Origin: Euglena gracilis
Lineage: Eukaryota; Euglenida; Euglenophyceae; Euglenales
Assembly: GCA_039621445.1 (NCBI GenBank)
Contig: CP154954.1
Location: forward strand, 30,570,395-30,634,394
Reading direction: 5' to 3'
Length of the DNA: 64,000 nucleotides
Shown: positions 47,203 through 57,904 of the stretch, piece after piece
How the letters are laid out: each line of letters opens with the position of its first letter
Position numbering within the stretch: the first letter of the stretch is position 1
The notes under the pieces: model-generated
Databases searched by the model: none
What the model was told of the DNA's origin: nothing
Seen by the model: the letters and a program-made list of their open reading frames with translations, nothing else
Program-made: the position numbers and the translations under genes

Positions 47203-49990
47203 ATGCAGAGGACCATCACGGTGGCAGGGCCTGAAAACATACAGGTTCCACTGCACAGCAGTGATGACGAACCAGAACCCCCAGCTTACGAAAGTGAAAT
47301 AGAGGAAGAAAAACAGGCTGAAAACGCAACAATTCAGAAAATGGTCATGCGAAGAACGAAAGCTGCTGGAATGTGGCCAGTACATTTTTCAGGCTTTTCA
47401 GCAAATTTCTGTGTCATCACGAGACAGCACCCCAGGGCCAGAACAAAAAAATATTTTTATCAGCCCGGCCAGAACCATTGCTGGTTAACACAGAGTTCAG
47501 AATCGCAGTCAGCACTGCCAGCTGCAGTCCTGCATCAGGTTTTTTTATCCAGCCCAGCCGGTTTCGGCTGAGATATCTGCCCCAGCCCAGATTCCTTGGC
47601 AGGTGTTTCACCCAGCCCAGCAATTTTCGGCTGATACATCTGTCCCAGCGATCATGGGGACAGCCCAGACGACTTTACAGGTTTTTCAGGCTTCCCAGAT
47701 ATTTGCGGCCAAGACATCCGTTCCATGAATGATGGGGCCAGCCCAGATGTGTGGGAAGGTTTTTCAGCCAACGTTAAGAATGTCTTCAAACACGTGCCCA
47801 GCCCAGGTTTTTCAGTCAATTAAGCCAGATTTTCCACAGGCCCAGCCACAAAATTTACAGCCAAATACCAGTTTTTCTGCAGGAACTCGGTCCAAAAACG
47901 CGGGAAATAGGCAAGATGTGAAACGGAATCTGGGAATACCCAATCTGATGATGATTGGAACAACAGGGGTGAAGAAATCAGTTGTAAAATTGAATGTTTG
48001 CATGGCAGAGTTTTGGGGCAGGATGTAAAAAATCCTGGTGGGTGAGGCAGAAAAGCAGGCTAAATCAGGCATTGGCCATGTCACAGGGGCAGACACTGAA
48101 TCTGGCATAAATGTTCAGCGAATGTCTGATCACATTGCCATGGTAAAACTTCACATTCATGCTAAACTCAGTGCAACCGGAAACAACTTGCTTTCGCAGT
48201 TTCAGAAAAACGGTGAAATGGTGCAAAGTCTGGCCCAATGCCAAAGGCATTTGTTGAGTGTGGAAATGGAACGGCATTTTGCTTAAAAAGTGAAGAAAGT
48301 GGGGGATGGAGTTCACACGTGTTTTGAGACCCAGGTTGAGGGGTTGAGAAAAAATCAGAGGTACTTTTCTCAGAAGCTTTCGATTTTGGAAAAAATCCGT
48401 GGGGGAAATGCATGTGGTGGTACAGCAAGTGAAGGAAAAGGAAAAACATCAGGAAATTGCTGTTAATCAGGTCAAAAATGCAGTCGGTGGGCTAATCTCT
48501 GGTCTGGAGGGACGCATTGGGATTATTTTTCAGCAATGAATCGATTTGGGGGCGACTGAGTGTGCCTATTTTCAGGCACAGGCTGAGAATCAGCGGCAAC
48601 ACATCAACTGATGAAAACTGGGGTAGCTCCAAAATGTTCCGGACAGCCAAAAGACTGTATTTAATTCGTGCAGGATTGGGAGCAGTATTTCAGGAAGTTG
48701 GTTACTTTGCAAAATGGACATTTGTCTGATTCAATCAAAGTTCCAGCTTTTTACAACGACTGTGGATGAAATAAATCGAAAGGAGTTGCAATTCCGAATG
48801 GAATTGAAGGGAAAACGTCTTTTGAGGAGGAATTTGACAGGCTTGAAGGCAATTTGCAGGATTTAGCACACCTGTTCCAGAAAAACGTGGTATGATGTAA
48901 ACCTCGTAAACCAAGGGACAAGCACCGTACAGGATTGGCAGGACTTTGTCATAAATTTTAAAATGGCCTGGAGACACGTGAAAAGTGCCATTGACGATGA
49001 GGCAGAAAGCCTGGTCAAGGGGAAACAGCCAAATTTCATTTTGTATTGGGTCGCCGATGAGGAGGAATAGAAATCAACGTGTGGACCGAAAGTCAAAATG
49101 TACCCCAGAGTGCCAGTAACCGGGGAAAACATTATTTGTGCCTTGGAACGTGTCACTGGGGAAAAGCCCTGCATGGTTTTCAAATTTTCACCGCTGGAGT
49201 TCGAAGTCTTTTTGACGAATACCACAATTTGCGACAAACTGAAAGAGGGCAGTGGGAAACCAATCACAGGCACGGATAAAAGGATTAAAATTGGTGAGGA
49301 ACAGCCAAAAATGGGAGCTGAAGAAATTTTCCTTTTTTTTAGCGAAAACTGTCATCCAGGGATAATCAAGTCATGCTACGCAGTTCCAATGAGCCAAATG
49401 GGTCCGGAAACCAGAGGGCCAGGTCTGCCAAGGCAGACCGGGCGAAGGGGTCCAGGACATCCTCCCCAGCACGGTCATCAAAGGGGGGTGAAACACCGGC
49501 AAAACCGTCCGTTGGAAAACAGATTCACCGTTGGCAGCTCCAGCGACCAATGCAAACGTGTACCCCCCAGTGCAAAATCCAGTGGCGGTGATTCGATCAC
49601 AGTCATTTTCATCCCCCCCCTGCCATCTCAAATTAGCAATGGGGGGGATGCAGAAACGATTTTGCGTGGAATCCCAATGCCAATGCCAATTCCCAGGGAC
49701 ATCAGTGGTGGCACTCAAATCAAAAGAATCTTAATTCACAGTCTGGTGGTCGAAAAGGCAAAGAAAAGGGGAAAGGAAACACTTCATGGGAAAAGGAAAC
49801 AACGGAAATGACTGGTCTTGAGGAAAGGGCCATGACGGTAGAAAAGACAAAGGCAAAGGAAGGGGAAAAGGAAACCGATTCTAGGATAGCCGGGGTGGAC
49901 CGTTGGTTACGCGAGCCGCCCCGGGCTCACATACCCAGCCCCACACAAAAACATACGCAAATCCCAGGTTGCAAGAAAAAAAACGTGTGA
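47203..49990 (+). pseudogene. Ty3/gypsy gag of the methyltransferase-bearing chromovirus
   Basis: Several frames cover this region. 47,203-47,571 opens MQRTITVAGPENIQVPLHSS with an acidic segment. 48,038-48,300 (KLSATGNNLLSQFQKNGEMV) looks helical. 49,098-49,811 is a 237-codon frame with Pro-rich and basic parts. 49,740-49,870 encodes GRKGKEKGKGNTSWEKE and a Lys/Glu-rich tail, like a nucleocapsid without zinc knuckle. No capsid family is recognised with certainty; assignment rests on position upstream of methyltransferase-like, protease and polymerase domains. Multiple stops and frameshifts. Confidence 0.5.
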
Positions 49991-50155
49991 TTAAAAACGA
50001 AGGCACGATGAAAAAACTGCCATCCCGGGAGATGTCTGCCCAAGGTGTGTGCACTGTGTCGGATGCGCGCGTGCGTGACGGACAAATTTGTGGCTCGGCC
50101 CGAACCTGTAAAAAAACAGACCTCATAAGAGTTCGTAAGCCTTCCGTAAAGATTA

Positions 50156-50579
50156 GAGCTTTATAATTTTTTTTGCGGTAAGGGCTCGGTTGGGGATTGC
50201 CTAAGACAGCAAGGGTTTAAAGTAATTTCAGTGGACATAAACTTCAGATCTAACCCAGCCCACTGTGCGAATATTTTGGAGTGGAGATATTGGAAGTCCC
50301 CCCAGGATTTTTTCAGATCATCGCTGCAGGGGTGCCTTGTACAGAATACAGCTTGGCCAAAAAATTGGGAGTCTGGAATTTGGAGAGGGCAGATCGGCTG
50401 CTCAAAAAAATTCTGGAAATTCTGGAACATTTCAAACCAAAGTTGTGGTGGATTGAGAATACTCGTTATGGACTTTTGTGGAAAAGACGCTTTGTTCAAA
50501 ATCTGACTTTTTTCGATGATGATAATTGTCAATTTTCAGATTGGCGATATCAAAAACCCACCCGAAACTGGGGGAGCTA
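50156..50579 (+). pseudogene. Cytosine-5 DNA methyltransferase-like domain inside a Ty3/gypsy element
   Basis: Blocks in order: LYNFFCGKGSVGDCLRQQGF then KVISVDINFR (S-adenosylmethionine-binding motif I and the acidic strand), CANILEWRYWKSPQDFF (motif II/III region), and after one frameshift near 50,310, VPCTEYSLAKKLGVWNLERA. The Pro-Cys here is motif IV; the Cys codon is 50,338-50,340. WWIENTRYGLLWKR follows (motif VI, Glu-Asn), then CQFSDWRYQKPTRNW. This order is that of small C5-cytosine methyltransferases of phage/viral type, apart from the short target-recognition part. It lies between gag and protease of the 47-55 kb element. The catalytic residues are intact but the frame is broken. 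A role in methylating element DNA is inference from reports in other algae. Confidence 0.8.
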
Positions 50580-51207
50580 AAATATGATCATGCTACAAAA
50601 CAAACTTTGCGATGTCCAGACCTGCCCGAATTGAATTGCTGTGGGGAGGAGTCACCGTGAAAATTTCGGAGGGTATGGAATGACAGTTGGTCCCCAGAAA
50701 AAATGGAGGACGCCCAAACAATTGGTGGAGAATTTGCTAATCGCGCTGGAACAAAAAAAGGGGATATCGTAGGGAGGATTATGCCGTTAGTAAAGTTTGC
50801 AAGGTGGAAATTGAGAAGAAATTTCGGGTTAAGGCCGACCGGAATTGTTTTGCAACCAGCCAAAATACCAGGAGTGAAAGGTTTTACGTGGAGGATTATA
50901 ATGCAATGGAAAAGGAGTGGGGGATGGAGGAAGCGTTGCGGATGAACCCCCCTGCACTTTGTTGCCTGATGTGGCTGAACACTTGCAAAATTCCAATTGT
51001 CGGCCAATTTGCATTTGCCCAGACTGGAATAGGAGGTTGTTGAAAAATCTGGAGGCTTTGGCCGTCAAAAAGATTTTTTTTCCAAGGGGACAAAATTGTT
51101 TGAGGTTGTCAGGAAGATTTTGAGGGGAAACCAGTGGGGGGTGTGGGCCTTGTTGATCGGTAGAAGGCAACCCTCCCAGGGGGGGGGCAGTTCCAGGGAA
51201 GAAAAAT
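50580..51207 (+). pseudogene. Linker between methyltransferase-like and protease domains
   Basis: Frames read TLRCPDLPELNCCGEESP, and after shifts GEFANRAGTKKGDIVGRIMP, then Lys/Ser/Gly-rich sequence (SREEKFDSAENKHVKGDK). The CP...L.CC block may be the end of the methyltransferase domain. No other domain is recognised. Confidence 0.4.
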
Positions 51208-51537
51208 TTGATTCGGCTGAAAACAAGCATGTTAAAGGGGACAAAAACTCGGGGAAGAGCAAAGAAACTTGGAGAGGACAGACAACTTCTGTTAAAAACC
51301 CAAATCTGGTTGACCAATGGGGAGGAGAAAACATCCCCAATTTTGATTGACACGGGGGCTGAGGCAAACCTCATTCGACAAGGGTTGATAAGGGAACACC
51401 TAATGTATCCTGCTAAGGAATCGCTTGGGTTTGAAACGGCCAATGGGAAAACTTTGGCGGGGGGGAGCAGATGTGCTAAGGTGCAAATGATCCTTCAGCG
51501 AAATTGGAATCAGGAAAGGGAACCTGGGTGTGTGTAA
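51208..51537 (+). pseudogene. Ty3/gypsy aspartic protease
   Basis: A 109-codon frame contains SPILIDTGAEANLIRQGLIR. DTGA is the active-site motif of retroviral-type proteases, which dimerise to cleave the polyprotein. It is preceded by a basic linker and followed, after about 440 bp of broken sequence, by reverse transcriptase. The C-terminal hydrophobic ILG-type motif is not clear. Confidence 0.85.
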
Positions 51538-51980
51538 TATGAGGTTTAATTTTATGAGTCAAATATAAAATTTGACGCAATTATTTCCTATCTTTGGTTG
51601 GCGGAGGCAAAACTCAGAATATTTCACACACCACAAGATGTAGGTGAAAGACAGCCCCGAAATGATTCTCTTGCGGTCCGCAAAAAATTAGGATGACACA
51701 AGTTTTTCAGTGGACAACGTGACTGTGGCGGACGGGTCTTTGTTTGGGTTGCAAAGTTTGGTCTTTGCTTGCCTTTGGAGGGGTTGGACCAGGTCCTCGA
51801 TTTGCAATTTTTGAGTGATGAGTACCTAAGGGAGGTTGCCACAAGTCCCGAAGGAAGTGAAACCCCAGTGCAGGTTAACAACCGAAAGATAATTGCAAGG
51901 GAGGGGGAGGACCAAAAAGAGGATTAACGGGTAGTCAAGTTGAGGTAACAAGTTTTTCAAGATTTCAGGGGAACGGTATT

Positions 51981-52743
51981 TTGGTCATCGCCATTTACAG
52001 ACCCCCCCCCCCCGAAATAGGGCAATATGGTTATGCACACATACCGTTAACGAAGGGGGCAAAGCCCAACAGGCAGAGGTCTTTTTTCATGCATGGTGAG
52101 AGGAAACAGACACTTGAAAAAAATCGCCCAAGACTGGTTTTACAAAAAAATACATTGAGCCGGCCTCAGCCAAGGGTTCTGAATGGCTGTCACAGACTTT
52201 TCCAGTACCAAAAAAATCCAAGTATTTTCATTGGAGGCGGCTGGTTGACCTCAGGGGCCCAAACAGCCCAACAAGGCGATGCAACTACCCCCTACCCAAA
52301 ATTGAATACATTTTGGTCAAACATGATGCAAACCAAAATGCTTTCGATTAACGATTTGAAGCAAGCTTTTCACCAACAACCTCCACACCCAGAACGTCGA
52401 CCCATAACGTGTTATTTCACCCCCAAAGGCATTTTTCAACGAAGTGTGAATGGGTTTGACAAAAGCCCCCCAGCAATTTCAGCAAATGATCGATGACCGT
52501 TTGACGCCATTAAGGGATATCGCCACAGCGTACATAGATGGGATGCTGGTGGGAACAACAGTCGGGGAAGGGGAGGACCTGGTTGTGGTTGGGGCACATG
52601 AAAAAGATTTGAGGAGGGTGTTGGAGGTGCTCAAAACAGAACTTTCGGTGGCTGATGAATTCAAAGCCAAATTTTTAATTGAGGAGGTTGACTTTTGTGT
52701 GCAAAATTTAAGGAAATGGGACGAGGAGACCAACACCGGGTAA
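51981..52743 (+). pseudogene. Ty3/gypsy reverse transcriptase
   Basis: Frame 1 (to 52,496) contains MLSINDLKQAFHQQPPHPER, motif A with its Asp, and PITCYFTPKGIFQ. Frame 2 (from 52,450) starts MGLTKAPQQFQQMIDDRLTP and carries YIDGMLVGT, where YIDDILVGT is expected, so the second catalytic Asp is Gly. It then reads HEKDLRRVLEVLKTE. A frameshift at about 52,450-52,460 joins them. The Asp loss would inactivate it even without the frameshift. Confidence 0.88.
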
Positions 52744-53518
52744 ACTACAAGCGATCGAAAAGTGGGAGATTCCAAAAACAATTCCAGCTTTGAGAACCTT
52801 TTTAGGATTCGTAAATTATTACAATGCATACATTCACATGTATGCCGAAGTAGCAGCCAGGTTGCAAGACAAGTTGAAAGTCCCAAGAGAGATTTTAACG
52901 AAAGGAAGTCGAAAACCTTTGGAATTTGATGGGTAAGATTTAAAAGCTTTTCAGGAGCTGAAAAAAAAGATGTGTTGCGGCCTAATGTTGCAACGGGTAG
53001 ACCCAAATAGACCCTCTGTGCTAAGGGTAGATGCCAGTGGGTACGCAGTGGGGGCAACGTTAGAGCAAATGAATTAAGGGAGAGGAAGGCCCACAGCCCA
53101 AAATTTTATTGAGAAAACAACTGTGCCTTTTATGTCGCAAAAATTGACCGAGGGGCAAAGAAAATGGACCCCCAGTTAGAGACGTACGCCATAATATTGG
53201 CACTACAAAGATGGGAGAGTTGGATTGGATTGGAACCCGTTTTGGTTTTAACCGACCACCAAAGTTTCGAGTCATGGACAAGGGAAGTCCTGGACACACC
53301 CAGTGGTCCGGTTGGGAGAACGGCGAGATGGTAAAAAAAAAACCATATCCGATATCCTTAGTCAGTGGGCATACCCAGCCTCACAAGCAGTAAGGGACAT
53401 AAATAAGCACGGGTCGACCGAAGACAAGGATGAAATTGAAAATTTTATCCGGGAGGAAAAAGAACTGGAAAAACACTGTTTGGAGATAAGAATCAAAAAC
53501 CAGCCCAATTTTTCGTAA
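52744..53518 (+). pseudogene. Ty3/gypsy RT connection and RNase H
   Basis: Blocks: LQAIEKWEIPKTIPALRTFL, GFVNYYNAYIHMYAEVAARL, then LRVDASGYAVGATLEQ (first RNase H Asp), LETYAIILALQRWESWIGLE, PVLVLTDHQSFESW (TDH), DTPSGPVGR, ISDILSQWAYPASQAVRDIN, KHGSTED. The order is that of Ty3/gypsy RNase H plus tether. Several frameshifts and stops (for example TAA within 53,080 and 53,180). Confidence 0.85.
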
Positions 53519-53639
53519 TGCCTGGATACAGGGGGGGACAACCCGTAGTGGCAAAAACGTAACACCTGAGGAGGAAAAAGAAGAGTGCACAAGGAGGGGA
53601 ACCAAGGGTGAGTACACCCAGGAGGAAAACAAAACACCC

Positions 53640-54998
53640 CTGTGGACACCCACTCACAAGGGCCCAGGATACAGAGGAGTTCATTTTTGGATGAGAAAGT
53701 GGGGGGAGGCTACCCTGTCCCGGAGACGGCTGAAAGTTCGAGGAGGGACACTCGTATGGAAATGGGGGACGCCCTGCCAAGTACGACCCCTAAGAATATT
53801 ATGCCCGTATGGGAGCGCGACTGGGGGCAAGCATATTCCCAATGCACCACATGGAAAGTAAAATGGGTAGCTACCAAAGGTGGTTGAATTTGGCCAAAGA
53901 ACTTCAAAGTGCTAAAAGGCCAATTTTTTTTTCAAGGAAACGTTGTGTGTGCCTGAAAGTTTTCAACGCTTCGTGATTCAAGAAAATAACGAGATTTTGG
54001 GGCATGTTGGCACTGAAAAAGTTTGAAAAACACATGGCACCTCGTTTTTTTGGGCTGATGAAAAGGCTGCAAAGAACTCAATCAAAATTGCAGCAAAAAT
54101 TGAACCAAGCGAGTGTGAGGGGGGAGAGTTTGAAAGGACCGATCGAGTCCACACCCATACCCCCTGCACCAATGACAAGTGTTGCCATCGATTTGTTTTG
54201 AATGCCGAGGGTTTTAAACGATGGGGGGGAGTATGACACCCTAGCATTTGTGTGGATAGGCATTCGGGATGGATTGTGGGGGTTGCATGCAGGGACATGT
54301 GGTTGACTGGTGCCAAGTTGGATAAGGAAATGGTGACAAATCGGTGGAGGCCTTTTGGGGTTCCTTCGGTCATTTCAAGTGACCAAGGGAGCCATTTCAA
54401 AAGCACTTGGTGGAAAACAAATGTGTGCACTTTTGGGGATTAGGTTGGCATATTCCAATGCATACCACCACCAAGCAAACGGGAAGGCTGAGAGAGCCGG
54501 ACAACAGGTAATGGAGGCGTTCAGGAAATTGTATGTGGAGGAAAAAAATAATTTGGTAGAGGCTTTACCCAAGCTTTAGACCGAATTAAAGATGTAACGG
54601 TGGAAAGCGGGTACAGCCCATGTGAAATGTTGCATGGAAAGGAACGACCATTGGCAGGGGTACCCTACCAACCACCCAAAGAATGTAAGTATCCGATGGA
54701 TGTTTTCCGTAGGACGCAAGACATTGATGGGGGGTGGCTAGGATACTCAACAAAAAGCATGAGGAGGAGGTGGCAAGGATAAATAAGCCGCGGAAAAAAA
54801 TGGACCCCTAAAGACGGGGACGACGGTTTGGTGTAGGAGACCCGAGGTGTCGAGGGTGCTTGACTCTGGGTGGGTGGGACCTGGGGTCGTGAAGGGTAGA
54901 GAAGGGGAACGGAGTTATGTGATTGAGATGAAACCTGGGGTGAACACAAAAGCCCGTAGGAGTTTTTTGAATGAATATCGGGATCCCCAAGTTAAATA
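53640..54998 (+). pseudogene. Ty3/gypsy integrase
   Basis: The zinc-binding region retains ENNEILGHVGTEKV (about 53,985). The core has TSVAIDLF (first Asp), CVDRHSGWIVGVACRDMWLT, PSVISSDQGSHFKSTWW (second Asp), and, after a frameshift, AYHHQANGKAERAGQQVMEA (Glu). The C-terminal part reads SGYSPCEMLHGKERPLAGVP, VLDSGWVGPGVVKGREGERS, ARRSFLNEYRD. This completes the D,D,E triad, though in three frames. It continues directly into the chromodomain. Confidence 0.85.
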
Positions 54999-55002
54999 GA
55001 AG

Positions 55003-55287
55003 GTGATGCCTCTGTTTTATTATGAACGGACCGAAAAAGAAGAAGAGGCATTACCTGACGAGTGGGAGGTAAAGAAAATTACAAGGCGATGGAAAGGAAA
55101 AGATGGAAAATGGGAATTTTTGACAAAGTGGGTCGGAAATGAGGACGAGGAGGAAACTGGGGACGCAGCTGGAAGTTTCATTCACAGGTTCAGAGGGGAG
55201 TTTGTAAAATATAGTCGTGAGAAAAAAGTGAGAATAGATATAATGTCCGAAATACAAATTGACGGTGGGCCGGAGGCTCTAAACTGA
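55003..55287 (+). CDS. Chromodomain at the 3' end of the chromovirus pol gene
   Basis: A 94-codon frame begins MPLFYYERTEKEEEALPDEW, EVKKITRRWKGKDGKWEFLT, KWVGNEDEEETGDAAGSFIH and RFRGEFVKYSREKK. It aligns by eye with the minus-strand copy at 25.75-25.95 kb. EWEV...I and KWVG are the chromodomain strands. TWEP of the other copy is replaced by ETGDAA, so one aromatic-cage residue is altered. In chromoviruses this domain targets insertion to histone-marked chromatin. It is uninterrupted and directly follows the integrase C-terminus. Confidence 0.85.
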   Translation: MMPLFYYERTEKEEEALPDEWEVKKITRRWKGKDGKWEFLTKWVGNEDEEETGDAAGSFIHRFRGEFVKYSREKKVRIDIMSEIQIDGGPEALN

Positions 55288-56199
55288 TCGGCCCTGGATA
55301 AAGCTCTACGGTGAGCCAAATGGGAAGGCAAAGTGCTGTAGAAATTCAAAAACCGGATTTGTACGTCAGTGTGGGTGTCAGTGCACGCACATACACATGA
55401 GCGTGTGAATGAGAGAATATACAGATGCAGGACGCTGCCAAGGAGAATGGAGAAATATAGAAAAAGGCCCCGCATGGCGGCCGGGAGTGCGAAGTTGCAC
55501 CATAGTATATTCGTTGCTCATCTGCAATATTTGTCGTCCGCTGTCCCTCTTCCCTTCACTCCCACTACCTTACCCCGCGTTGCCGTCACGTTTCCCTACA
55601 AGGTGGTGTTGTATGGATTCCTTCTCAAAGTATTGGGATATGTGGATGATGAGGAACACCTTGTGGTTTGGAGTCAATGGTCGTCACAAAATGAGACCGG
55701 GACAGAGTTTTTGGCCAAAACTCTCCCGGCCCGAGGAGGGGCGGGGGCGCTTTAATTTTTGACCAAAGATCCCCCGACCTGAGGAGGAGGCACTTAAATT
55801 TTTTACAAAAATCCCCCGACCGAGGAGGAGGGGGGGGGTTGCGCTTGAAGTTTTACAAAAATCTGCCCGGCCCGAGGAGGGGGGGGGCTCCAACTGAATT
55901 TTTCCAGAAAAAACTCGGCCTGTTGGAAAACGGGGCGAGGGCAGATTTTGGTGAAGACCCTCATGCACCCCATGAGAAGCTGAGGGGGGGGGCAACCAAA
56001 TATTTGTTGGTTGCTGAACCGAACCTTTCCCAACGGGTTGAAGGCACTTGAAAGCCACAGTCACTGAACATTGTTTCCCGTTTGTTATTTCAAGGGAGAA
56101 TAGGTGTGGGATATAGGCTTTGGGTGAAACAGTGCAAAATACAGGATTTCCCCACTCTTTGTTGAGAACGGGGGGGGAGAATTTGTGGTGTCCGAACAA
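55288..56199. repeat. 3' flank of the chromovirus with a ~55-bp GAGGAGG tandem repeat
   Basis: At about 55,715-55,925 a unit TTTTACAAAAATCCCCCGACCGAGGAGGAGGG is repeated about four times with variation. The rest has short frames without domains. This is where a 3' LTR would be expected, but no partner at about 46.3-47.2 kb was recognised. Confidence 0.6.
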
Positions 56200-57048
56200 G
56201 GTCGCAAGGGAGAGGGTGACGGCCGCCGGCATTCGGCGGCAGCAAAAAAAATTGCCCGAAAGCTCAAATTTCACTGTCGCGGATAACACTGTCGCGATAG
56301 AAATCGGATATGGGTCAAATTAAAAATAAGCTTCCCCAAATTGTGTTTTTTTTTAAAGAACTTGAGGGGGTGTCCGCATTGTTTGGCAAAGATGGCAGAC
56401 ATTGGAATTGCATTTGGATAATTTCATCGTTGGTGGTTTTGAAGGATGGATTTGGACAATAGCATTATTGGGTATTTGAAGGATATGTGGGTTGGAGTGA
56501 AGTAGCCTACAATATCGCCACCCTTTCCGCCGCCCATATACCCCCTACCTCTCGCCTGCTTGCCCCAGGTTGTTTTTCTCGTCACATTCAGTCACTCCCA
56601 CAGGTTTCCCACAGATTTGGTGTCATTTTGAGCTATGGGTTGTGGTTGTTGCCTTCGGAATTCAATGGGTTGGTCTGTGGGTAGGTTTTGTCCCCAGGGT
56701 GTGCAAGAGAGTGTGAGAGAGTGTGAGATATGGAAAGAGAGAAAGGTGATATTTCAGAGAGAAAAGTGAGATTGCATTGCAAATGGCAGATTTTTCCTTT
56801 TCACCACATTTTGAGAAACCCTTGAAAAAACGATCCTACGCGCCGGCTGTGGTTGGGGAAAATACCTGAGTGAAACAAACGGGGGTTGGCTTGAGCCCAC
56901 CAACCCCCGGAGAAAGCGCAGGCTCCACCCCGGAAACACTACCCCCCGGCTGTTGGTGGTTTTCCACGACGGCGAGGACCCTGCGCCGTCGGCCGACCAT
57001 GACTCGGCGGTCGCGGAGGCGACCGGCGGCTCCCAGGTGGTGGGACCG
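56200..57048 (-). repeat. 0.85-kb repeat, right copy (inverted relative to 45.4-46.2 kb)
   Basis: This is the reverse-oriented partner of 45,378-46,215, sharing GTCCCACCACCTGGGAGCCG at the outer end and GAAATTTGAGCTTTC at the inner end. It adjoins a gag zinc-knuckle frame at 57,060 on the same strand. No matching short duplications flank the pair, so it is not simply a transposon with terminal inverted repeats. Confidence 0.85.
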
Positions 57049-57059
57049 TTGAACAAATC

Positions 57060-57830
57060 ACGCGACTGGTACTTGTTTGGTGGGGCCGCTTGGACTTTGA
57101 ATACTATTTCTTACTTCAGGATTTGGACATTCGCGAGACATATGTCCCGATTTGTTGCTATAAAAACCATGCTTTGTCCGTGGATTGGTCCAAATAACGT
57201 AGATATATCGCTTTTGACACCGTGTTGGTGATCGTCGTGACGTTGGTTATTTTTCAAGGCATTGACCAGACCAACAGGTATCCCGTGGTGAGTTTCGTTT
57301 GAATAGCAGATTGTATTAGTCCTCCAACTTGTGTGAGCTTCAGATGTTTTGACGCATAATTCCAACGATTGTCCAGAGTCATTTCATGCCCCGCGAAATC
57401 CTCGCGATGGAGATCCTTGGACGGATGTTTTGAAATGGATCAAAAACTGCGTGAAATTCTTCACGCCTTAGTTGCTCGCTACGATCATCACCTTTAGCAG
57501 AATTTCCAAACCATTTTGCCTGCCAAAGGTCAAGGGACTTCCATTTGCATCCTTGCGGGTGGAATATTGCCGCCACTTCTTTTCCAGGGTTATCCTGGCT
57601 ACTAATCTCGAACTTGTTGAAGCGTATTGTTCAACAAAGTCATCGAACGCCACCCTATATCGTATCACCCACTGCTGTGCGCGTCCTTTCTACTGCCTTG
57701 ACAGGTATTTGATGAATCACATCTCGCAAGGGTTGTTGCGCGGTAACAACCGTTGTGTGCAATCCGTGATTTTCGCGTTCAACGTATTCACTCAGTTACC
57801 TTTCTTTCTGTACGTGAGGTGGTGAGGTGT
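57060..57830 (-). pseudogene. Gag fragment with degenerate zinc knuckle
   Basis: Down from 57,670: FDDFVEQYASTSSRLVARIT, LEKKWRQYSTRKDANGS, then QLRREEFHAVFDPFQNIRPR (capsid-like helices). At about 57,170-57,120 comes FYSNKSGHMSRECPNPE, a CCHC zinc knuckle (C-x2-C-x4-H-x4-C) whose first two Cys are lost. Frameshifts and stops separate the blocks. It runs straight into the 0.85-kb repeat. Confidence 0.55.
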
Positions 57831-57904
57831 GTGTTGGCTTGTTACCTAAATCTGCTACGAAATGTACGTTCAGAGCTTCCCTTTTGCCCCGAAGAAGCCC
57901 TTAC

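Noticed and set aside
45378-57048. A Maverick/Polinton-type or DNA transposon with 0.85-kb terminal inverted repeats
   Set aside because: The interior encodes a Ty3/gypsy polyprotein, no protein-primed polymerase, ATPase or capsid genes were seen, and no matching target duplication flanks the repeats. The right copy extends a gag frame beyond the repeat.
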